DNA from: Sphingobacteriales bacterium 44-15
GTDB lineage: Bacteria; Bacteroidota; Bacteroidia; Chitinophagales; Chitinophagaceae
NCBI GenBank assembly: GCA_001899685.1
Contig: MKWG01000043.1
Span: 391,942-455,941 of the forward strand
Direction of reading: 5' to 3'
Length of the DNA stretch: 64,000 nt
Part shown: positions 27,455 through 37,600 of the stretch, piece after piece
Position numbering within the stretch: position 1 is the first letter of the stretch
Layout: each line of letters starts with the position of its first letter
Notes under the pieces: generated by a model
What the model saw: the letters and a program-made list of their open reading frames with translations, nothing else
Database searches by the model: none
What the model was told of the DNA's origin: nothing
Program-made: the position numbers and the translations under genes

Positions 27455-28126
27455 ATGCTTAGCTGGAGTGAAATATTGATACGTTTGTCCTTAGCTTCTT
27501 TATTCGGAGCGCTTATCGGCCTGGAGAGGGAAAGGAAAGACTGGACGGCAGGCTTGAGAACGCACATGATGGTTTGCGTGGGATCCTGCCTTACAATGAT
27601 GGTTTCAGCATTCGGGTTTTCTGACATCCTGGGAACAGAGCACGTTGTGCTCGATCCTTCCAGAATAGCGGCACAGGTGATCAGCGGGATAGGGTTTATT
27701 GGCGCAGGGACGATCTTGTTTTTAAAGCAGGGAACCATTCGTGGCCTGACTACCGCTTCCGGCTTATGGACCGTTGCTGCCATAGGACTGGCAACAGGCA
27801 GCGGATTATATTTTGCCGCAGGCACCACAACCATTGTGGCGCTGATCATTCTTTGGGCATTGCAGCCGTTAGAACAGATCTATTCTAAAAAATTCAAGCA
27901 AAAGACCCTGAGAATTGTTACCAGGCCGGATGCAAATAATACGGCACTGCTTAATAACCTGCTTAATAAGCCTGACCTGAAAATTCAAACTTTTACACTT
28001 GACAAAAGCGATGATGAATTTGTTTTTCAACTGAAGTTTGACCCGGCAGACATCACCAAATTTGAAGACATAATAAGCGAACTTAAAAATGACCCGGCAA
28101 TTAAGGAGATCTTCTGGGCACAATGA
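27455..28126 (+). CDS. MgtC/SapB family membrane protein
   Basis: This 223-residue protein has the MgtC core in about 1-135: LASLFGALIGLERERKDWTAGLRTHMMVCVGSCL, AAQVISGIGFIGAGTILF and RGLTTASGLWTVAAIGLATGSGLYF, with four to five spans. A cytoplasmic ACT-like tail (about 150-223) follows. MgtC proteins help growth at low magnesium and modulate the ATP synthase in some bacteria. A near-consensus TAACTTTA box lies 5 nt upstream of the ATG. The gene is convergent with the monooxygenase. Confidence 0.93.
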   Translation: MLSWSEILIRLSLASLFGALIGLERERKDWTAGLRTHMMVCVGSCLTMMVSAFGFSDILGTEHVVLDPSRIAAQVISGIGFIGAGTILFLKQGTIRGLTTASGLWTVAAIGLATGSGLYFAAGTTTIVALIILWALQPLEQIYSKKFKQKTLRIVTRPDANNTALLNNLLNKPDLKIQTFTLDKSDDEFVFQLKFDPADITKFEDIISELKNDPAIKEIFWAQ

Positions 28127-28171
28127 TTCAATCCATTAATAGTAAACAATGTTAGCGGGAAGAACCAGCGA

Positions 28172-29314
28172 TCAGAAATCCACTTCGTATAGTTTACGAA
28201 GCTGGCGTTCATTTACTTTTGCAGGCAAAGACCGCAGGATGAAATTTCTTACGCCTGCAAGGAAAGGGTTTTCTAACTGAGCCATCTTCCCTATTTTCCA
28301 GGAAACGTTTACAATATCATGGGTGCGTTTTATGCGCCTTTTTTCAAAATTCCTGAATGCCGGCACAGCGTCTGCATGCTGCACCAGTTCATCGGCCAGT
28401 ATAACGGCGTCTTCAATAGCCTGGCAGGCGCCCTGTCCCAGATTGGGTGTAGTGGCATGTGCGGCGTCACCTATCAGCAGGATATTGCCAAAAGCATACC
28501 TGCTGACAGGCTTCAGGTCAATAATATCATTCCATACCAGTTGCTCATTTTGCGTAGCGTTCAAAACCTGTGGTACAGGATAATGAAAATTGGCAAAATG
28601 GCGGTACAGGTCACCGGTAGTAAAATACTTCATCCTTTTATCCTCCTGCGGAGCATTGATGCAGGCGAACCAGTATAGCTTATTTTCTTTTAAAGGCACC
28701 AGGCCAAAACGCCCGCGCCTGCCCCAGGTTTCAGAGGTCTCGTTAAGATTGAACAGCCTGTTGTCAATGACAGCTCTCCAGCAGGTATAGCCGGCATACC
28801 GGGGAATAGCAGCCGGCAATATTTTTTGTCTTACAGCAGAATGTATACCGTCTGCAGCAATCAGGTAACCGGCTGTATGCATGCTTCCATCCTCAAAATA
28901 CAATACTACACAGTCTTCTTTCTGCTCAATATCAGTAAGCCGTTTCCCGGTATGAATATGCTTCGGATTAATTTTGCTCAGTAAAACTTCATGCAATGCC
29001 GCACGGTGAATAGTGAGATTATCCAGCCCATACTTTTCACCGAGTGATGTGCTGTCTGTCGTATTGATGATCTTGCCATTGGCATCATAGATCGTAAACG
29101 AAGGCAGCAGGGAGCCGGCTTTAATCACATCCCCTGCAATACCGATCTTTTGAAGCGCCTTTATTGCATTGGCAGCAAGCGCAACACCTGCACCTATACT
29201 CTTAATTTCAGGTGCAGCTTCAAATATCACTGTATCTATGCCTCTTTGTTTAAGTGCAATGGCTGTAGTTAACCCTGCAATACCTGCTCCGACAATAGTA
29301 AATGTTCCCTTCAT
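28172..29314 (-). CDS. FAD-dependent monooxygenase (UbiH/zeaxanthin-epoxidase-like)
   Basis: This 380-residue flavoprotein has the N-terminal dinucleotide fold GAGIAGLTTAIALKQRG (8-24), a DG motif (AGYLIAADGIHSAVRQ) and the FAD-ribityl motif GDAAHATTPNLGQGACQAIEDA. That is the group A aromatic hydroxylase or epoxidase pattern. It would use NAD(P)H and O2 to hydroxylate or epoxidise an unknown organic substrate, such as an antibiotic, quinone or carotenoid. It has no pathway neighbours. Confidence 0.92.
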   Translation of the reverse strand: MKGTFTIVGAGIAGLTTAIALKQRGIDTVIFEAAPEIKSIGAGVALAANAIKALQKIGIAGDVIKAGSLLPSFTIYDANGKIINTTDSTSLGEKYGLDNLTIHRAALHEVLLSKINPKHIHTGKRLTDIEQKEDCVVLYFEDGSMHTAGYLIAADGIHSAVRQKILPAAIPRYAGYTCWRAVIDNRLFNLNETSETWGRRGRFGLVPLKENKLYWFACINAPQEDKRMKYFTTGDLYRHFANFHYPVPQVLNATQNEQLVWNDIIDLKPVSRYAFGNILLIGDAAHATTPNLGQGACQAIEDAVILADELVQHADAVPAFRNFEKRRIKRTHDIVNVSWKIGKMAQLENPFLAGVRNFILRSLPAKVNERQLRKLYEVDF

Positions 29315-29524
29315 TTTTAATGTCTGAAAATCCGTTATATAAAAGTAAAAGCCCGTAAAGAATACTACTGCAAATTGAGGCTATTAGCGGTACATTCAGT
29401 ATCTTTTTTTCCGGAATGGCAAATAAGCAGCATAACCTGCAATATTGCCCGGATCAGTTGTTCCAACTGCTAAGGAATACGCTGTAAATTGCTTTTGTCT
29501 GAAATTATTCCATACCTTAATATC

Positions 29525-31105
29525 ATGAATATGATAAGATATCTTTCCATCATAATTATAACCTGTGGTTTAATGTACCTTCCCGCTGCTGCACAACCAA
29601 AACCCGGCGGAGCAGGCAGCCGCCCCAACATCCTCTTCATCATGGCAGATGATCATACTTCCCAGTCGTGGGGAATATATGGTGGCGTTTTAAAAAATTA
29701 TGTAAAGAATGAGAATATTCAAAAGCTGGCAAAAAAAGGAGCCGTGCTCAACAATGCTTTTTGCACTAATTCTTTATGCGTACCGAGCCGGGCTACTATC
29801 ATGACAGGACAATACAGCCAGCTCAATGCTGTATATACCTTAGCCGATGCTTTGGATCCCGGTAAAATGAATATTGCCAAAGTAATGCAGCAGTCCGGCT
29901 ATCAAACTGCGCTCATAGGAAAATGGCATCTCAAAAAAAGACCTTCGGGCTTTGATCACTTTATGGTCATGCCTGATCAGGGTGTATATTTCGATCCTGT
30001 TTTCAAAACAGAAGACGACTGGCAGGATGACGGCACTCCCGCCGGGAAAAAATACCCGGGGTATAACACAGATGTGGTAACAGACTATTCTATTGACTGG
30101 ATCAAACACCGCAAAAAGGAGAAACCCTTTTTCCTGATGATGCATTTCAAAGCCACGCATGAACCCTTTGAGTACCCCGACCGGCTGAAAGACCTGTATA
30201 ACGATACCACGCTCCCCGAACCGGAGTCTATACTTGATTTTGGGCCGGAGACTAACGGAAGATCCTTTAGGGGGCAGCCCATAGAAGATATGGAAGCCCG
30301 GTGGGAAACGTACCAGAAGCATCCCGACACCTACTGGACGACCTATCCCGGCATGCCTTTTTCCATAGCGGGACTGGACAGCATACAGGCGAGGAGAAAG
30401 ATATACCAGAAATTCGTAAAAGACTATCTCCGCTGCGCTGCCGCTATTGATGAAAATATAGGGCGGGTGCTCGACTATCTTCAGCAATCAGGACTGGCAA
30501 ACAATACCGTAGTGATCTATACTTCGGATCAGGGCTATTTCTTGGGAGAACATGGATTCTTTGATAAAAGGATGATGTATGAAGAATCGCTCCGCATGCC
30601 TTTCGTGATCTGCTATCCCGGGGAGATCAAAGGAGGCACGCGAATAGACGATATCATTCTCAACATAGATTTTCCCGCTTTGTTTGCAGATTATGCGGGA
30701 CTGAAGAAACCTGATTTTATCCAGGGCAGGAGCTTCAGGCAAAACCTGCAGGGCAAAACACCCAAAGACTGGCGGCGATCAATGTATTATCGTTACTGGG
30801 AACATTATCCTGAAATACCCGCGCATTTTGGTATAAGGAATGATACCTATAAGCTGGTATTTTATTACGGGCAGCCGCTTGATATGACAAATGTTTCCGG
30901 GAAGACCAGCCCGCCCGCGTGGGAATTTTATAATATACGGGAAGATCCTCATGAGCTGCATAATGCCATCAATGATCCGCAATACCAGTCCATCATTAAA
31001 AAGATGAAAGCTGAGCTGAGAACAGAAAAAGCAAAAGCAGGAGATAACGATGACAAATACCAGCAGATGCAGGAAATATTCAAAACATACTGGAAAGAAA
31101 ATTAG
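29525..31105 (+). CDS. secreted sulfatase (S1 family, Cys-type)
   Basis: The ATG at 29525 (MNMIRYLSIIIITCGL) gives 526 residues with a signal peptide ending at PAAAQ (about 24). Metal ligands lie in NILFIMADDHTS, the formylglycine site CVPSR begins at Cys85, then GKWHLKK, HFKATHEPFEYP and SDQGYFLGEHGFFDKR. The C-terminal part looks like DUF4976. It needs an anSME-type enzyme to convert Cys85, and none is in this window. It forms a tandem pair with the next sulfatase. Confidence 0.94.
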   Translation: MNMIRYLSIIIITCGLMYLPAAAQPKPGGAGSRPNILFIMADDHTSQSWGIYGGVLKNYVKNENIQKLAKKGAVLNNAFCTNSLCVPSRATIMTGQYSQLNAVYTLADALDPGKMNIAKVMQQSGYQTALIGKWHLKKRPSGFDHFMVMPDQGVYFDPVFKTEDDWQDDGTPAGKKYPGYNTDVVTDYSIDWIKHRKKEKPFFLMMHFKATHEPFEYPDRLKDLYNDTTLPEPESILDFGPETNGRSFRGQPIEDMEARWETYQKHPDTYWTTYPGMPFSIAGLDSIQARRKIYQKFVKDYLRCAAAIDENIGRVLDYLQQSGLANNTVVIYTSDQGYFLGEHGFFDKRMMYEESLRMPFVICYPGEIKGGTRIDDIILNIDFPALFADYAGLKKPDFIQGRSFRQNLQGKTPKDWRRSMYYRYWEHYPEIPAHFGIRNDTYKLVFYYGQPLDMTNVSGKTSPPAWEFYNIREDPHELHNAINDPQYQSIIKKMKAELRTEKAKAGDNDDKYQQMQEIFKTYWKEN

Positions 31106-31164
31106 ATCAGAATTGCGGGAATTACAAAAAGCTAAAAATTGCTTACTGCATAAAAGCATTTAAT

Positions 31165-32670
31165 ATGAGAAGGCTCTTTGCCCTTGTCTTAAGTTTCACG
31201 CTGCTGTTTTCATTTGCAGGCTTATGCACGCTGCAGGCACAATCAGACAATCCCAATATCATATATGTGCTCGCTGATGATATGGGATATGGTGATGCAA
31301 GCTGCCTGAATGAAAGATCAAAAATACATACCACATATATTGACCAGCTTGCAGCAGGCGGTATGAAATTTACCGATGCGCATAGCAGTTCTTCCGTATG
31401 TACGCCTACACGATATGGGATACTGACAGGAAGGTATAACTGGCGTTCCTCATTGCAGAGCGGCGTATTATGGAGTTATGATACAGCGCTTATACCTCAC
31501 AGCCGTTTAACAGTTGCAGGCATGCTTAAAGAAAAGGGTTACCATACTGCCTGCATCGGCAAATGGCATCTGGGATTGGGCTGGGCTAAAGACACTGCCG
31601 GGAAAATAGATTTTAAACAACCCATCGCGAACGGACCTGTTACGCTCGGCTTCGATTATTTTTACGGCATCACGGCATCATTAGATATACCTCCTTATTT
31701 TTATATTCAGAATGACAGGATCACGGCAACCGGCATTGATACTATAGCCGGAACTACAGGCAAAGGCTTCTGGCGGGAAGGTCCGATCGGCAATGACTTC
31801 AGGCATATAGAAGTGCTGCCGCGCATGGCACAGAAAGCTGTAGCGTACATAACAGAACAATCCAAGCAAGCCACACCCTTTTTTCTCTACCTGCCGCTAC
31901 CCGCACCACACACCCCTATCCTGCCCACAGCAGTCTTTCAGGGCAAAAGCAAAACCAATGCTTACGGAGATTTTGTATTGATGGTGGATGATGTGGTGGG
32001 GCAGGTGATGGAAGCTGTAAAGAAAAACGGTATTGAAAAAAATACTATCATCATTTTTGCAAGTGATAATGGATTTGCACCAATGGCCGGCTTAAAGGAA
32101 CTGCAGGATCTCGGACATGAGCCGGGCTATGTATTCCGGGGAACCAAGGCTGATATTTATGACGGCGGACACCGTATACCATTTATAGTGCGTTGGCCCG
32201 GTAAAATACAAGCCGGATCCACATGCAATACTACCATTTGCCTGACCGACTTTATGGCGACTTGTGCTGCTATTTTACATTTTCCTTTACCTGAAAACGC
32301 CGGGGAAGACAGTTTTTCTCTCCTTCCTTTATTAATACCCGGCTCAAAAACCAATTATGGCAGGCATTTTACCATACACCACTCTGTTTTTGGTTCATTC
32401 TCCATCCGTCAGGGAAAATGGAAACTTGATATTTGTCCCGGATCGGGGGGATGGAGCCATCCTACCCCGTTTGAAGCAAGAGAACAGGCACTCCCTTCAG
32501 TGCAATTATATAACATGGAAAAAGATATCTCTGAGCTGCACAATGAAGCAAAGCAACGCCCTGAAATTGTAAAAAAATTGCTCGCGCTAACGCAGGAATG
32601 CATTAATAATGGCAGGAGCACAGAAGGCGTGAAGCAAAAAAATGATGCAGTGGTTACCTTATTCAAATAA
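31165..32670 (+). CDS. secreted arylsulfatase (S1 family, Cys-type)
   Basis: This 501-residue protein has a signal peptide (FAGLCTLQAQ, about 27), metal site NIIYVLADDMGYGDASCL, formylglycine motif CTPTR from Cys79 followed by YGILTGRYNWR, GKWHLGLGW and FASDNGFAP. It starts 59 bp after the first sulfatase, probably in the same transcript. It differs from that neighbour in motif and fold details, so the two likely remove sulfate from different positions. Its last 12 bp overlap the 3' end of the WalJ-like gene on the other strand. Confidence 0.94.
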   Translation: MRRLFALVLSFTLLFSFAGLCTLQAQSDNPNIIYVLADDMGYGDASCLNERSKIHTTYIDQLAAGGMKFTDAHSSSSVCTPTRYGILTGRYNWRSSLQSGVLWSYDTALIPHSRLTVAGMLKEKGYHTACIGKWHLGLGWAKDTAGKIDFKQPIANGPVTLGFDYFYGITASLDIPPYFYIQNDRITATGIDTIAGTTGKGFWREGPIGNDFRHIEVLPRMAQKAVAYITEQSKQATPFFLYLPLPAPHTPILPTAVFQGKSKTNAYGDFVLMVDDVVGQVMEAVKKNGIEKNTIIIFASDNGFAPMAGLKELQDLGHEPGYVFRGTKADIYDGGHRIPFIVRWPGKIQAGSTCNTTICLTDFMATCAAILHFPLPENAGEDSFSLLPLLIPGSKTNYGRHFTIHHSVFGSFSIRQGKWKLDICPGSGGWSHPTPFEAREQALPSVQLYNMEKDISELHNEAKQRPEIVKKLLALTQECINNGRSTEGVKQKNDAVVTLFK

Positions 32671-33489
32671 AGAGAACCGCAATTGAGTATATACCGGCTT
32701 TCGCTTTAACGGCATACAACCTTCTTCCTCAATTTTAAATACGGGCGTCTCTTTGTACCGGGAGGCGACAGTAATATCTGTATTTCCTGCTTTATCACGA
32801 AACAACTGCTCTACGAGTGCGGGATCATTATTATTTTTAGAAAGATGGCAAAGTAAAAGGTGGCGCAATTTCGTTGAGCTATGTTGCAAAAACAACTGTA
32901 GTGCTTCCTGGTTGCTCAAATGCCCGTTGCCCCCGCTGATACGTTTTTTTAAATGATAGGGATAACTGCCCTTCATCAGCATATCAGGGCAATAATTTGA
33001 TTCAAGAAATACAGCATGACATTGTTTAAAATACCGGATCACTGTAGCGCATACGTTGCCTATATCAGTAAATACACCCACGTTTATCCCGGAACAGGAT
33101 ACCATAAAGCTATGCGGATCGCTGGCATCATGCGATTTTGAAAACGCCCTGACAGAGAGATCGCCGATCTGTATATCCCGCTCTGCCTCAAAATTGGTGA
33201 CCAGTTGCTCTTCTACAGGTATGCCTGCAGACCGGAAAGTCGCTTTTGTTATATACACCGGCAAGCGGAATTTTTTTGACAGCGCAGGAATGCCCGTAAT
33301 ATGATCCGAATGCTCATGCGAAACAAAGATGGCTTTCACCATTTCCATGCTCAATCCAAGCCTTTTCATTCTTTTCTCCACCTCCCGGCAGGATATGCCG
33401 GCGTCTACAAGTATCGCTCCTTCGGCATTACCTATATAATAACAGTTCCCGTTGCTGCCTGAATTAAGAGATGCAAAAAATACCGGCAT
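32659..33489 (-). CDS. MBL-fold hydrolase, YycJ/WalJ-like
   Basis: The ATG at 33489 (MPVFFASLNSGSNGNCYYIG) gives 276 residues. The metallo-beta-lactamase metal motif HEHSDHITG is at about 61-69, preceded by ILVDAGISCREVEKRM and followed by DASDPHSFMV, DIGNV, LLCHLSKNNNDP. WalJ-type proteins are putative nucleases coordinating replication with wall growth in Firmicutes; the role in Bacteroidota is not established. A TATTTTTG box lies 7 nt upstream of the start. Confidence 0.92.
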   Translation of the reverse strand: MPVFFASLNSGSNGNCYYIGNAEGAILVDAGISCREVEKRMKRLGLSMEMVKAIFVSHEHSDHITGIPALSKKFRLPVYITKATFRSAGIPVEEQLVTNFEAERDIQIGDLSVRAFSKSHDASDPHSFMVSCSGINVGVFTDIGNVCATVIRYFKQCHAVFLESNYCPDMLMKGSYPYHLKKRISGGNGHLSNQEALQLFLQHSSTKLRHLLLCHLSKNNNDPALVEQLFRDKAGNTDITVASRYKETPVFKIEEEGCMPLKRKPVYTQLRFSLFE

Positions 33490-33496
33490 GATCTCC

Positions 33497-33504
33497 CAAA
33501 AATA
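33497..33504 (-). promoter_or_regulatory. -7 box TATTTTTG for the WalJ-like gene
   Basis: TATTTTTG on the minus strand fits TAnnTTTG and ends exactly 7 nt before the ATG, the same spacing as at rarA and the Cys-rich gene. No clear -33 element is seen. Confidence 0.45.
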
Positions 33505-33564
33505 GAGAAACTCTAACAATTGTAAGGAGGATTCTATTTATTAAGTACATTTAACGCCGGTAAA

Positions 33565-34554
33565 ATGATCTGTATGAAAAAATATAACTATCGTGCGACA
33601 GCATGGCTAATTACTTCTATGGTAATATTCGCTTTCCTGACCGTAGTTCCTTTTTATGTAAAAGCAAAAGATCCTGCTTCAATATCTTATTATGCTTCTC
33701 CTCTCGAAGGCAGATGGGATCTGACGCTTCATATCAATGGAAAAGATTTCCCGTCATGGCTGGAAGTGAGCCATTCCGGAACAAGCACGCTTGTGGGACA
33801 ATATGTTGGCATTGTAGGCAGTGCGAGACCCATATCGAAAATAAATTTTGAAGACGGCAAAATGAGTTTCGCCATTCCACCGCAATGGGACAGGGGCACC
33901 GAAGACCTGCGTGTGGAAGGCATGCTGGAAGGAGATAAGCTATCAGGCAGCATGATCTCCTGCGAAGGAGAAACGTTTACATGGACGGGGGTAAGAGCGC
34001 CGCTGTTGCACAGAACCGTACAGCCGGTATGGGGAACGCCTGTACGGCTGTTTAACGGCAAGGACCTGAGCGGATGGCATACCACCGGCGATAACCAATG
34101 GGTTGTAGAGCCGGGGGGCATTCTCAAAAGCCCGCATTCAGGATCTAATCTTGTATCAGATAAAACCTTTACCGATTTTAAGCTGCATATTGAATTTCGT
34201 TATCCCAAAGAAAGCAATAGCGGTGTATACCTGAGAGGGCGTTATGAAGTGCAGGTAACAGACAGCAAGGGAATGGAGCCGAAGAAAGACCTGCTTGGCG
34301 CTATATACGGGTTCATTGAACCATCGGAAATACCGGCAAAAGATGCAGGTGAATGGCAGGCTTACGATATTACACTGGCAGGCAGGATGATCACAGTGGT
34401 TTGCAATGGCAAAACTGTCATTTGCAACAGGGAAATCCCCGGCATTACCGGCGGCGCTATCAACAGCAATGAAGGAGATCCCGGGCCGCTGCTTATCCAG
34501 GGAGATCATGGGCCGATAGCCTACAGGAATATCATCATCACTCCGGCAAAATAA
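33565..34554 (+). CDS. secreted DUF1080 (3-keto-disaccharide hydrolase fold) protein
   Basis: This 329-residue protein may start at the ATG at 33565 or the one at 33574. A hydrophobic export segment (about 15-33) is followed by a beta domain (about 48-140, LEGRWDLTLHINGKDFPSWLEV) and a DUF1080/concanavalin-like domain (about 155-329, VRLFNGKDLSGWH, FKLHIEFRYPKESNSGVYLRGRYEVQV, GEWQAYDITLAG). DUF1080 members act on or bind disaccharides and polysaccharides in the periplasm. The extra N-terminal beta domain is not part of the usual family. Confidence 0.88.
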   Translation: MICMKKYNYRATAWLITSMVIFAFLTVVPFYVKAKDPASISYYASPLEGRWDLTLHINGKDFPSWLEVSHSGTSTLVGQYVGIVGSARPISKINFEDGKMSFAIPPQWDRGTEDLRVEGMLEGDKLSGSMISCEGETFTWTGVRAPLLHRTVQPVWGTPVRLFNGKDLSGWHTTGDNQWVVEPGGILKSPHSGSNLVSDKTFTDFKLHIEFRYPKESNSGVYLRGRYEVQVTDSKGMEPKKDLLGAIYGFIEPSEIPAKDAGEWQAYDITLAGRMITVVCNGKTVICNREIPGITGGAINSNEGDPGPLLIQGDHGPIAYRNIIITPAK

Positions 34555-34561
34555 GATACAA

Positions 34562-34611
34562 CTAAGCTACGAATGCACTAATCTATATTCATTAGTGCAT
34601 TCGTAGCTTAG
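34562..34611. terminator. perfect 21-bp hairpin between convergent genes
   Basis: CTAAGCTACGAATGCACTAAT pairs without mismatch with 34591-34611 around an 8-nt loop. It begins 8 nt after the DUF1080 stop and lies before the convergent histidine-kinase gene. No T-run follows on either side, so it is an unusual bidirectional terminator or a member of the post-stop repeat hairpins. Confidence 0.75.
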
Positions 34612-34652
34612 CTTTCATCTGCGGCTACTTCTGTTATTTGAGCAAATGCTGT

Positions 34653-37600
34653 TTATATATTTATATTGTATACAGGAAGTGAAAAATAAAATACGGAGCC
34701 TTTGCCGGGTTCGCTCATCACTCCTATTTTCCCATTGTGCCGCCTTATGATCTCTGAAGCAATAAAAAGCCCGATACCAAACCCCGGAAAAGTCTTTTCA
34801 CTTTTTCCCTCCACCCTGTAAAATCTTTCAAATATTCTTTCCTGGTTTTTCCTGCTGATCCCCACACCATAATCCTCAATAGATACAACAGCCCATCCTT
34901 TATCAAGCACTGTCTCCACTTTTATCTTATCCGCACCCGGAGAATATTTTACGGCATTCGTAAGTAAATTAACCAATACCTGCTCAATACGTTCGCGGTC
35001 GGCGGATACCGGCACATTCTCCCCTTTTATAAAACTGATCTTATGAGAAGGATAAATCTGGCTTATCTGCTCAATAGTTTCTTCCACCAGGTGGTTTATA
35101 TAAAATTGTTGTTCACTAAATGAAAGGCTGCCGGATTTAATCTTCGAAAGATCAAGCAGGTCGGAGATCAGCAGGGTAAGGCGGTCTACCTGCCGGTGTA
35201 TGATGCTGAGCGCACTTTTCAGGAAAGCATCTCCGGCGGATTCATATTTATCCTGCAAAAGCTGTACATATCCTTTGATGGAAGTGACAGGTGTCTTTAA
35301 TTCGTGGCTCGCCACACTGATAAAATAATCTTTTTGCTGATCAAGCTCTTTGATCTCATCTATATCAGTGCTTGCGCCCACCCACATTTCGATATTGCCT
35401 GCCGCATCTTTCTGTGGAACCGCCCTGGTAAGTTGCCAGCGGTACGCTCCGTCAGAACGACGAAAACGATGTTCTGTAATAAAATCCTGTCCACTTTTCA
35501 GAGCAGCCTCCCATTGCTGCCGGTCGGCTTCCCGTTCATCGGGATGCACAATTTGCAACCATCCTTTCTCACGGAGCTCATCGTCGTTAAGTCCTGCATA
35601 ACCATAGAGCGACCGGTTAAAATAATCCAGATTCCCGTATTTATCGCAGGTCCATATCATCTGAGGCATAGCATCAGCAAGCAGGCGGAATTTCTTTTCC
35701 CTTTCCCGGAGCTTTTCCTGGTAATTTTTTTCTGCAGAAATATCACGGAGCGTTCCGATCAGCTTTTTGGGCCCGCCGGTTTCATCATAAAAAACTTTTC
35801 CTCTTTTTTCTATCCATTTCACAGTATTATCCTGTGATATGATCCTTACCTCATAGTGAATCATCCCATGCTTCAGCCCCTCCCGGAATGCCTCGTTTCT
35901 TTGGGCAAGATCGTCAGGGAATATCTGCCTGGAAATTTGTGTATATGTCAGGGGAATGCCTTTGGGATAGCCAAAAATATCTGTATACCGTTCCGAACAA
36001 ATAATGGTATCGGTTGCCATATCCAGTTCCCATGTTCCAAGTTCTCCTGCTTCAATGGCAATATTCAGCCTTTCTTCATTTTCCCTGAGAGCCGTCTGCG
36101 ATAAAAGTTCATCGTGAATATCCATACATGCACCTATATACCCTTCAAATACACCATCATTGGTAAATCTCGGTACGCCATGATCGGATACCCAGCGATA
36201 TAAACCATCATACCGCCGGAGACGATAATCTATATGAAACTCTTCGCGTTTGTCAAAAGAAGCCCGGTAGGTATCTCTATAACGTTCTCTGTCTTCCGGG
36301 TGAATGCCTTCAATCCATCTGTTATCCAATTCTTCTTTCATGGTTCTTCCCGTAAAATTCAGCCATGCTGTATTAAAAAAACTGAAGTGCCTGTCTGTTC
36401 CTGCCATCCATATTAGTACCGGCACCCTGTCGGCAATGTTCCGGAATCTCAACTCGCTGTCTTCTGCTTTTTTCCTGGCAAGCACTTTTTCCGTAACATC
36501 ATTTACTGTCACCATTATGCCTGACACTGCACCTCCCGGATCAAAAAGAGGAGCATACTCAAAATCCAGGTAAAACTTTTTTATACCATCATTACCTTTC
36601 ACAAGTGCAACGGACTCGCTTTCGCGATACGGTTGCGCAGAGTTATATACTTTATCCAGCAGCTCAGGGTATTTTTGTCCCTTTAATTCCGGGAATACGT
36701 CTACAACTCTCCTGCCAATTACTTCCGATTCTTTTTTACGCCATATCCTTTCAAACATTATGGTATTGGCCATTTCAATAACATGATCCTTCCCCCTGAA
36801 TATTGTCATAGGAATGGGAGACTGCATGATCATATTCCTGAATTGCTTTTCACTTTCAGCTACTGCCTGTTTTGCCCTTACGGAAGAGGTAACTTCTGAG
36901 GCTACAACCATTATAGCATACACAGCACCATCGGGTTCCTTTAACGGGTGATATACAAAATTGAAATAAGACGCTTCCCTGCGCCCATGCCTGATAATAT
37001 CCACAGGAAACTCCACGCCATAAAAGGGATTACCTGTTTCTCTTACTTTTGTCAGTAAAGGACTCACCGCTTCCTCTACTTCCGGCAATACATCAAACAG
37101 CTTTTTACCAATATGTTCTGTTCCCCTGCGGTCTACAATATCAAGATAGGCCTGGTTAGCCATCTCGATCACAAAATCAGGGCCTTTTAATATGGCAATA
37201 CCAAGAGGAGCCTGCTGAACAATATTGCGGAAACGTTCTTCAGAACACTCAAGCATCTGCACGGTTCGCATGAAACGGGTAGTTTCCTGGCAGATGACCA
37301 ACACTCCCGCAATCGCTCCGCTATCATCATGTATGGGACTATAGCTGAAAGTCCAGTATACATCTTCCAGCCTGTTATTACGATAGATAGGGATCAACTG
37401 GTTTTCGCTCCAGGTGGCTTCTCCTCCGGCAAGTACCTGGTCAATAAGCGGTTTGATCACCGGCCATATTTCAGCCCACGCCTCCTGTGCCGGCATACCA
37501 AGTATTGAGGGATGTTTACCATTTATACCGAGACTTGGGCGATACGCATCATTGTAAAAGCAGATCAGTTCGGGGCCCCACCATATAAACATAGGGAATT

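Noticed and set aside
29840-30487. 215-codon open frame antisense to the first sulfatase
   Set aside because: It lies wholly opposite a strongly supported enzyme gene, has no family motif and no start context.
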